Source of the DNA: an uncultured Bacteroidales bacterium
Lineage (GTDB): Bacteria; Bacteroidota; Bacteroidia; Bacteroidales; Paludibacteraceae
Direction: 5' to 3'
DNA: 64,000 nt
NCBI GenBank assembly: GCA_902766045.1
Contig: CACXCA010000003.1
Coordinates: forward strand, 41,701 to 105,700
Below are positions 39,401-46,500 of the stretch, one piece after another. The notes beneath the pieces were generated by a model. The model had not been told where the DNA came from and searched no databases. It saw only the letters and a list, made by a program, of their open reading frames with translations. A program made the translations under genes and the position numbers. How positions within the stretch are numbered: position 1 is the stretch's first letter; each line of letters begins with the position of its first letter.

Positions 39401-40417
39401 TTATCCGATGAAAACATCAAGAGCAGCTTAGGAACCGACAACGAGGAAGGAACAGGACTGGGCATGAAGATATGTAAAAAATATGTCCTGCTCAACAACG
39501 GTACCTTCACAGCTGAGAGCCAACTAGGAGAAGGGACATCCTTCATCATCACCCTGCCATGCTCAGATTTCCTCACCGTGATGGAGAAGACTGCAGAAAC
39601 AGAAGAAAATAACGATGGAAAGGAGGAAAATAACGATATTCTATCAGGAAACGTCATACTCATTGTAGATGACAATCCACTTATCTGCGAGAACATGAAG
39701 ATGCTTTTGAGTGATTTCTGTGAGACCCTGATCGCATTTGATGGAAAGCAGGCACTTGACATCATCAATGAGAACGATGTGGATCTCATCCTCAGCGATG
39801 TGGATATGCCGATCCTCAACGGAATAGAGATGTGTCAGCAGTTGCAAAAAGACGATTGTTTCTCACATATTCCTATTCTCTTCCTATCTGGAAGAACCGA
39901 TGAAAGCGACCGAATCCTAGGATTGAAGAACGGAGCTATCGATTATATCTCGAAGCCATTCAGCCATGAAGAGCTGTTGGCCAAGCTTCGCAGTATATTG
40001 AAGCTTCGCAAGCAGGAGCGGACATATCTACTCGCCAGACTGATGGAGGGTAAGACAGAAGCTAGTGAAGAAGAAGAAGGCGAAGAAGAGATCTCGAAAG
40101 AGAATCCATTTGTAAACAAATACATGGATTTAGTAAGGGAACATCACTCGAATGCTAATCTATCCGTAGATGAGTTGGCAGAGAAGCTATGCGTCAGTCG
40201 ATCCACGATGTTCCGTCGCATCAAAGCCGTAGTTGGAAAGTCTCCTGTTGAATTACTCAATGAATACCGTTTGAATGAAGCCATGAGGCTATTAAAAGCG
40301 GGCGACGAGTCATCCGTGAATGAGATTGCTTACAGTGTAGGCTTCTCCGACCCATCCTATTTCAGTAAACGATTCAAAGCCTATTTCGGGGTGAGTCCGA
40401 CACAGGCGAAGGGGTGA
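36437..40417 (+). CDS. Hybrid two-component system (HTCS) sensor-regulator
   Basis: A 1326-residue one-protein signalling system that senses oligosaccharides in the periplasm and regulates glycan-use genes. It has a signal peptide, a sensor of two seven-bladed beta-propellers with Reg_prop repeats (TSKDGLISNRIFSIDHDKNG at 34 onwards), a Y_Y_Y domain (about 690-765), one membrane helix (about 769-790), HisKA with the phospho-His in VIGHDLKNP (near 828), HATPase, a receiver with the phospho-Asp in LILSDVDMPIL (near 1121) and a C-terminal AraC HTH (VSRSTMFRRIKAVVG; EIAYSVGFSDPSYFSKRF). A -7-like TACTTTTG lies at 36380-36387. No susC/susD is nearby, so its targets may be the neighbouring xylanase and GH5 genes. 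Confidence 0.95.
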   Translation: MSQKNRIFLLSLFLGYCFGALQAETEYGFFDHYTSKDGLISNRIFSIDHDKNGFIWIGTDFGLERFDGKTFKHHRKNDYNGILREDFLFVRCLPNGCIAAGGYAGLHVEYNPVQDSFRNVMPEEFKKSFYKETMDVYLHNDKQYTYSSAGAYIYDTKTESYSSNNPLFKATQKLFVRSMYIDKKQRFWIGSMDSMLVFNSDGQKIYRYKPKEACSFVRTILPLNDSLILIASQSSELWIFNTQHDTIQAPQIIHAPFDCITNIVCDDAGRYWIATDAHGLWYTDDFLSTSPKFVNLVPFDASPDEVRKIYCIMKDPNGDIWFGTQNTGIWRYKKRNTTGVSYSWNFGFPSTVCSSFSEDDQQNIIIGVDGGGLYSVDAKYNIQSAIKFPNNNISGVARTNSGIHYVATWGGGIYRWNQQNGTYVRDALEGIDSPSNCFFGISVTNGDEIFACSSGDGYYYKKEGERLWKKIIPYDSITGNDNTWVMSVYDGGKNAHWILTTNSLWREENGRLVSYAQESSSLNKTNSYDITDIAPDTDGYLYATTNKGIMRFSPNKKEPELLEFVPKSYYRSIVKDDNGNVWIVGDNGIHMFNYNKKTCQKLPGNYSDVATFFFYLRSGYKASNGNLYFGTNGGYISINPNRLDFDTIIPYLSFSNLAIKGEKISTQSELLKNHPLSEISELELAYNKTNISVDVDIIDFSDLDRIQCQYRLVGLQNEWTALPNDKNIKFTYIPTGDYILEVKAFRTNEKCEQKTISLPITVLPPWWNTWWFRLILCALLLAAIYQIFQWRMRRLIRIKNELNEQVALRTLELQNALKDKDSLISVIGHDLKNPMFAIVVALENWLTKEKAMTDEGKRKLIVEVHDSAKSLQGEMIKLLDWALSKKDDLVCKPQDFDMEKVIDDVVQLTAEMMKRKNITFQKICNLTHKAYADSRMISAVVRNLLGNAVKFTEMGGTIQIDVQEKDGVMTMIVKDSGVGMSADTLTHLLSDENIKSSLGTDNEEGTGLGMKICKKYVLLNNGTFTAESQLGEGTSFIITLPCSDFLTVMEKTAETEENNDGKEENNDILSGNVILIVDDNPLICENMKMLLSDFCETLIAFDGKQALDIINENDVDLILSDVDMPILNGIEMCQQLQKDDCFSHIPILFLSGRTDESDRILGLKNGAIDYISKPFSHEELLAKLRSILKLRKQERTYLLARLMEGKTEASEEEEGEEEISKENPFVNKYMDLVREHHSNANLSVDELAEKLCVSRSTMFRRIKAVVGKSPVELLNEYRLNEAMRLLKAGDESSVNEIAYSVGFSDPSYFSKRFKAYFGVSPTQAKG

Positions 40418-40807
40418 GGAAATTTCCTTTTAAGACATGGATGAACCTGCATAATAGCTATGTGTATGATTGCAAGGTTCTGGAAGAAAGGGAAGAAGGA
40501 GAACTGCAGGCATACATTTTTTTAATGATTGTTCAAGCATCTTTTTGATGAACAAACGGCTTTTATCTCAATAGAAGGTACTCCTTACTCTGCCGATCCA
40601 AGAGAAAAGAAGCGAACGAGTTTGCTCGTCAGCATTTCACAAAGAGATGTCATGTTTAGCTTGAATGATATAGAAGAATCCTGCAATGTTGATATTCAAA
40701 CAATGCTCTAAAGCCATTGAATTCTTAGGAGTGAACCTTCGTGTCCCTTTAATCAAATCATTTAGCCGTTGAGGTATCATGTGCGCAGAGGAAGCCACAT
40801 CAACATC
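40418..40807. other. Intergenic stretch with no supported gene
   Basis: A 390-bp gap between the HTCS and GH5 genes. It contains a 60-codon open frame (40529-40711) with no recognisable family, no clear start context and ordinary composition; I regard it as chance. A small hairpin (ACGAG-TTTG-CTCGT) occurs near 40617. Confidence 0.5.
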
Positions 40808-42070
40808 TCAGAACGGATACACCCCCTCGTTCGCACCTTTCAGCAAGCCCTCCATGGCTTTTTGGTTCCCGACGGTGCACTTGTCACGGTCGATCACACT
40901 TTTGGATCCGTTCGGTGTGTCCCATAACACGGGCACAATGCCATAATTCTTTGCGGTTTTGGTCAGGAAATAATAGTAGTTCGCACGACACTCCTCAAAC
41001 TTGGCTTGCCATTCCGCGGATAATTCACGATTCATGATAGCGAACTCACCCATCACGACGGGTATGCCCTTATCGACAAATTTCGCTTTGATAGCAGAAA
41101 ACTCGGATATGACGGTCTCCTCCGTATGCCAAGAGCAGGAACGATTCACTCCATCGACGATTATGTTCTGATAATCCTTTCCCCAGAACCAATGGGCGGG
41201 TCCCCAATCGGCATCTTCCTCCATCAACGCATAGGTGTATGGGTAGTAATGGAACTCCATCAGCAAGCGATCTGGAACAACATCGGTCGGCATGTAGTCA
41301 TACTGCACGGCTTTGTCGGCCGCCGTCCCCGCACACTGAATGACTAGGCATCGTGTTCCATTGTAGCCTCCCGAGGCACGGACCGTGTTGACGAAAGTCT
41401 GGTGATACGTCTTGAGTATGGCTGCTTGCTCATCATTTTCCGTGTCTGGCTCGTTGGCACTGCAGAAGACCAGATGCTCGTCATAGTTCTTGAAATGGGA
41501 GGCGATCTGTCCCCATAGGTTCTCCTGCGTTTTGTTCACAGAGGATTGTGAGGCCGCCTCCACATGTCTCTCCAGCCATCCCCCATCCCAATGGATGTTC
41601 AACAACACGTACAGATCGTCCTTCATGCAATAGTCCACCACTTCCTGTATGCGCTTCATCCACCATTCCGGTATAACACCGCCATTCGCCTCCGCATAGG
41701 TGTTCCATGCCACAGGGATACGCACGGTATTGAATCCAGCCTCTTTGTATGCGTCGATGATCTGTTGCGTGATTTTCGGGCTACCCCAACAGCTTTCGTT
41801 ACTGGAGGTGGTGGAACAGCCGACGGATTCGAACGTATTACCGATATTGCAGGCCAAGAACATCTTGGAAGCTAACTGCGTAGCCGTCATTTCCAGCTCC
41901 ATCTCGGTCGGTTCGCCGGACATGGAGAATGTGATGCTATCCACCTCGGACACATCATACTGGGTGACAGAACCATCTTTCTGCCAAACATGTAAAAAAT
42001 AATCTTGTGCACTACTAGTCACATACACACAAATAGCACATATAGCTATAAATAAACCCTTTATCTTCAT
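40808..42070 (-). CDS. GH5 endoglucanase-like enzyme, secreted
   Basis: A 420-residue glycoside hydrolase family 5 enzyme. The signal peptide ends near SSAQ (residue 22). A short N-terminal segment (DYFLHVWQKDGSVTQYDVSE) of a kind common on Bacteroidales surface proteins precedes the barrel. Catalytic residues are E207 in CSANEPD (acid/base) and E342 in VVMGEFAI (nucleophile). It lacks a T9SS tail, unlike the other two glycosidases here. The gene is visibly richer in G+C than its neighbours, which hints at transfer or different codon use. Likely acts on beta-glucans outside the inner membrane; substrate uncertain. Confidence 0.9.
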   Translation of the reverse strand: MKIKGLFIAICAICVYVTSSAQDYFLHVWQKDGSVTQYDVSEVDSITFSMSGEPTEMELEMTATQLASKMFLACNIGNTFESVGCSTTSSNESCWGSPKITQQIIDAYKEAGFNTVRIPVAWNTYAEANGGVIPEWWMKRIQEVVDYCMKDDLYVLLNIHWDGGWLERHVEAASQSSVNKTQENLWGQIASHFKNYDEHLVFCSANEPDTENDEQAAILKTYHQTFVNTVRASGGYNGTRCLVIQCAGTAADKAVQYDYMPTDVVPDRLLMEFHYYPYTYALMEEDADWGPAHWFWGKDYQNIIVDGVNRSCSWHTEETVISEFSAIKAKFVDKGIPVVMGEFAIMNRELSAEWQAKFEECRANYYYFLTKTAKNYGIVPVLWDTPNGSKSVIDRDKCTVGNQKAMEGLLKGANEGVYPF

Positions 42071-42228
42071 AACAGTTTTCTTTGGGAGGAATAGAGATTC
42101 GATTGTTTAGCAAATCAACACTCCTCAATTGACAATCTATGATTTATGCAAAATATTCAGATGATCATGCAATCGTTCGGTAAAGATATAAAATAATCTC
42201 AGAAAAGGGTTATTCCCTCACAATTATT

Positions 42229-42306
42229 TTACGAACTGGCGTCTGACTTAACCTCTATCGGAATGTTATCATAGAATGGGTCTATTTTGGTGTTATCATA
42301 GAAAGA
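42229..42306 (-). pseudogene. Possible fragment of a DUF4143-type ATPase gene
   Basis: On the minus strand a short frame encodes FYDNIPIEVKSDASS and a stop. The IPIEVKS segment matches the nuclease-like motif IIPIEVKSG of the DUF4143 ATPase at 57281-58609, also at DNA level (ATTCCGATAGAGGT in both). A 13-bp direct repeat (TTCTATGATAACA) sits upstream in it. Too short to be certain. The rest of the 338-bp gap 42071-42408 holds only the next hairpin. Confidence 0.3.
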
Positions 42307-42322
42307 TATGTCCATAAAGTAA

Positions 42323-42360
42323 CATCCCTTCTAGACTCATTGAAGAATCCAGAAGGGATG
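42323..42360. terminator. Hairpin after the lipoprotein gene
   Basis: A perfect 10-bp stem (CATCCCTTCT / AGAAGGGATG) 49 bp downstream of the stop at 42409; no long T-run follows on the minus strand, so strength is uncertain. Confidence 0.5.
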
Positions 42361-42408
42361 AAACATCACAAACAAAGGGATACCCCTTGTGTTGGTGAGT
42401 AATATAAA

Positions 42409-43194
42409 TTAGTCAGCCACTGGTCGTATTGTATAACCTGCTGAACGTTCAAAAAAATTCATATAAACAGATCTTACCCAAAAACAAAATAGTGGAACCC
42501 AAGAATCATTACCAATTGTCATCCAATAGTTACCCCATCTATTCATATCAAAAGTTTGATTCTCACTTTTGTAACCTGCGGCAGGGATGAACAATGTGTC
42601 AGATGCATACTTTTCATCCTTTGAACAGAAAACATATCCTGCGACATTCGTTGATTTATAGTTTTCCGTCCAATAATTATTGGTACCATCGATTAATTCT
42701 TGACACTCTTCTTTTGTTGGCATTCGCCATGCACCGCCCCAATTTACGACAGCGGCATCATCTTCTTTCTCCAATATAGTAAGAGTATCAACAACTCCTT
42801 TACTTGAATTATTGTTGTATTTGGTCAACGTCGTTTCCTTACCTTCGCAATATTTATAATTAGACCAGCTGTATGTTTTTTTAGGAGATGTTTCACCCCA
42901 TGCAAAATAGCTACCAGACTGTTCAGGCTTTAACGCTCCGATATTGCACTGAGCCCATTTTACAGAAAGACCAAGATCTACGTAATGATGTCCGTCCAAC
43001 ACCTTACCACCTATAATCTGTTCAGTCTTATCATCCTGAGGGTTTTGGTTGTCTTGTGGGTTTTGATTATTATCAGATGGTAAATTATTATTTTCCACTA
43101 CATCTGGCATGTCTTCCTCATCATCTCCACATGAGATGAGTGTTGAGCTAGCCAAACCCATAAACAACAATAAAAAAATCTTTGATTTGTACAT
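42409..43194 (-). CDS. Lipoprotein with Fibrobacter-type major paralogous-like domain
   Basis: A 261-residue lipoprotein (lipobox STLISC, Cys22) with a low-complexity acidic/Asn-Gln linker containing NQNPQDNQNPQDD. The rest, HYVDLGLSVKWAQCNIGALKPEQSGSYFAWGETSPK ... WRMPTKEECQELID ... IPAAGY ... GYTIRPV, is the beta-rich domain found in many Bacteroidales surface lipoproteins and related to the Fibrobacter succinogenes major paralogous domain and DUF1566. Function unknown; probably surface-exposed. A -7-like TACCTTTG lies at 43309-43316. Confidence 0.72.
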   Translation of the reverse strand: MYKSKIFLLLFMGLASSTLISCGDDEEDMPDVVENNNLPSDNNQNPQDNQNPQDDKTEQIIGGKVLDGHHYVDLGLSVKWAQCNIGALKPEQSGSYFAWGETSPKKTYSWSNYKYCEGKETTLTKYNNNSSKGVVDTLTILEKEDDAAVVNWGGAWRMPTKEECQELIDGTNNYWTENYKSTNVAGYVFCSKDEKYASDTLFIPAAGYKSENQTFDMNRWGNYWMTIGNDSWVPLFCFWVRSVYMNFFERSAGYTIRPVAD

Positions 43195-43492
43195 TTTACT
43201 TTTTAATTAACTGATTAATAACTCTATTATTTATAATAAATTCAATACCCAGAAATTGGCAAAACCCCTTAGCTTATATCGAAAAGTCATTTAACAAAAA
43301 AGACTTCGCAAAGGTAATAGAAGAGTTCAGAAAAGTAATGTTTTCAGAATATATATTTTATCTTGGATATTGTTTCTTGATTATAATCAATGGTTGATGA
43401 TAATTTTACACAATTAAGCATAGAAAGGTACACGAACCGTAAACATTATGCATAAGGTTAGGGATTATACCACACCGTGTTTGGTATCTGCG
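43195..43492. other. AT-rich intergenic region before the CRISPR array
   Basis: About 300 bp with no supported gene. It contains the likely promoter of the lipoprotein gene near 43309 and lies at the leader-distal end of the array. I see no tracrRNA-like anti-repeat here. Confidence 0.55.
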
Positions 43493-43517
43493 TAGGCGCA
43501 CGACCGTGCGTCTCTTC
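43493..43517. repeat. REP-like element, copy 3, abutting the CRISPR array
   Basis: A degenerate copy of the palindromic element (CGCACG-AC-CGTGCG core at 43497-43510, then TCTCTTC). It directly touches the distal CRISPR repeat, whose first base is altered (A for G). Confidence 0.55.
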
Positions 43518-46500
43518 ATCTTAATCCTTGTTTTGTTGGAAAATGCTCTATGAGAAACAAAAGTAAAAAAAGAAGAATCATGGGAAATTCAGTCTTAATC
43601 CTTGTTTTGTTGGAAAATGCTCTATGAGATTTACAACAAACATGTAAGAAGTTAGACGTTATATATAAGTCTTAATCCTTGTTTTGTTGGAAAATGCTCT
43701 ATGAGATTACAGAAAGCTAATAATGAAGGGAAAGCTGCCAAGTCTTAATCCTTGTTTTGTTGGAAAATGCTCTATGAGTTTTTTATACAATGGGAAAACA
43801 AATCGTAAAGGCATGTCTTAATCCTTGTTTTGTTGGAAAATGCTCTATGAGGATATGAAACAGATTTTGAAATTGAAACAAGATTTGAGTCTTAATCCTT
43901 GTTTTGTTGGAAAATGCTCTATGAGAGGGCTAAACCAATCGAAATAATATGTTAAATTTTAAAAGTCTTAATCCTTGTTTTGTTGGAAAATGCTCTATGA
44001 GAGGAGAAAGGCAATGCTCAATGTCGAGCGGAAGAGAATGTCTTAATCCTTGTTTTGTTGGAAAATGCTCTACGAGTGGATGCAGTAGTATATTATTTAT
44101 ACGATGATTTGCAAGTCTTAATCCTTGTTTTGTTGGAAAATGCTCTACGAGATAACCTATAATAACCCAATGGGGGTATGTACCATAGTCTTAATCCTTG
44201 TTTTGTTGGAAAATGCTCTACGAGGGGATTTCGAAATAATAGAAAAGTGCTACAAGGAAATGTCTTAATCCTTGTTTTGTTGGAAAATGCTCTACGAGGG
44301 AGGTAAAGGAAACATCAGTAGCAAAGAAGGACGAGTCTTAATCCTTGTTTTGTTGGAAAATGCTCTACGAGGAAATACTCGAAACGGATTCAAGCACACT
44401 TGCAACCTTAGTCTTAATCCTTGTTTTGTTGGAAAATGCTCTACGAGTTAATAAAAAATTATAAATATAATATTATTGTTTAAGTCTTAATCCTTGTTTT
44501 GTTGGAAAATGCTCTACGAGGGTTAATAATAAATATATAGATTATCTAGGATATGGTCTTAATCCTTGTTTTGTTGGAAAATGCTCTACGAGTGTAGAAA
44601 CAGAAGTAGATAGTCTCAATTTCAAGAAGTCTTAATCCTTGTTTTGTTGGAAAATGCTCTACGAGAATCCTTTATAGTTATTAGTATTTATATTACTCGC
44701 GGGTCTTAATCCTTGTTTTGTTGGAAAATGCTCTACGAGACATAAGAATATTAAGATTCTTTTTGAGGAAGAGACGTCTTAATCCTTGTTTTGTTGGAAA
44801 ATGCTCTACGAGAACTATCTAACTATGATGAAGGTAGTGATAGTTGGTGTGAAAGTCTTAATCCTTGTTTTGTTGGAAAATGCTCTACGAGAGAATTGGT
44901 AATGTTGATATTGTAAATAAAACTTTATGTCTTAATCCTTGTTTTGTTGGAAAATGCTCTACGAGTCAATTTTTATTAATAATAGTATATTTGAGTTTAG
45001 CAGTCTTAATCCTTGTTTTGTTGGAAAATGCTCTACGAGAACGTAGTATGGAGGTTTTATCAAGAACTTCTGCCTTGTCTTAATCCTTGTTTTGTTGGAA
45101 AATGCTCTACGAGGGGAATTTTATTCCCTATACACCTCTGAAGTAAGAGAGGTCTTAATCCTTGTTTTGTTGGAAAATGCTCTACGAGACATAAGAAACC
45201 AATTTTACTTTTCGGGCGGTTTTCGTCTTAATCCTTGTTTTGTTGGAAAATGCTCTACGAGTTTAAAGGTGCTTCTAAAGTAGAGAAGAGAACTTTCAAG
45301 TCTTAATCCTTGTTTTGTTGGAAAATGCTCTACGAGGGGAGAACAATTTAGTTCTATACCTTGATGGGACAGAGGTCTTAATCCTTGTTTTGTTGGAAAA
45401 TGCTCTACGAGGCTGATAAATTAAATAAAAGGAATCCAATTCCTATTGCAGTCTTAATCCTTGTTTTGTTGGAAAATGCTCTACGAGAGCACATCCAAAG
45501 TGTGCTTCAAGGAAAAGTCTCAGGACTGTCTTAATCCTTGTTTTGTTGGAAAATGCTCTACGAGCTCTCTACTGCCCAGTCTGGGATTTCTAGCTCTAAT
45601 GTCTTAATCCTTGTTTTGTTGGAAAATGCTCTACGAGACTTGATGGGACAGAGGTATTCTGCCCAAAAAAGCACATCGTCTTAATCCTTGTTTTGTTGGA
45701 AAATGCTCTACGAGTGTTCCTTGATGGGACAGAGGTATTCTGCCCTAAAAAGTCTTAATCCTTGTTTTGTTGGAAAATGCTCTACGAGACATCCAAAGTG
45801 TGCTTCAAGGAAAAGTCTCTGACTTGTCTTAATCCTTGTTTTGTTGGAAAATGCTCTACGAGGCGGGGCAGACGCTGGAAATCCATGCGAAAGCATGAGT
45901 GGTCTTAATCCTTGTTTTGTTGGAAAATGCTCTACGAGGAGAGTCCCCCGAAGAGCGAACGCGCGATACACGTGCGGTCTTAATCCTTGTTTTGTTGGAA
46001 AATGCTCTACGAGGGGCAGAAGGTCTCCAAGCAGCCAATTCAGCGGGAAAGGGTCTTAATCCTTGTTTTGTTGGAAAATGCTCTACGAGAATATTATGAC
46101 TAGAATTATTAAAACATGGGTGACTGGTCTTAATCCTTGTTTTGTTGGAAAATGCTCTACGAGGATATTTCCTGTTCCATGTAAAAGCTTTGATATCGAT
46201 GGTCTTAATCCTTGTTTTGTTGGAAAATGCTCTACGAGGCTATAAAGCTTAGCAAGTGGTTTTACTATAAAACCACTGTCTTAATCCTTGTTTTGTTGGA
46301 AAATGCTCTACGAGTGAAGGCTTCTAAAGTGGAGAGAAAAACCTTCAAGGGTCTTAATCCTTGTTTTGTTGGAAAATGCTCTACGAGCTGAAGCACATTG
46401 TTGATGTGCTTCTTAGGGCAGAAGATGTCTTAATCCTTGTTTTGTTGGAAAATGCTCTACGAGTTTTATCAAGAAAACCTGCTTTAGAAGCCTTTTTGAA

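Noticed and set aside
40529..40711. A 60-codon open frame between the HTCS and GH5 genes
   Set aside because: No family, no clear ribosome-binding or promoter context and ordinary composition.
43195..43517. Possible tracrRNA or type II elements next to the array
   Set aside because: No anti-repeat was seen and the neighbouring genes are type III; a tracrRNA is not expected.
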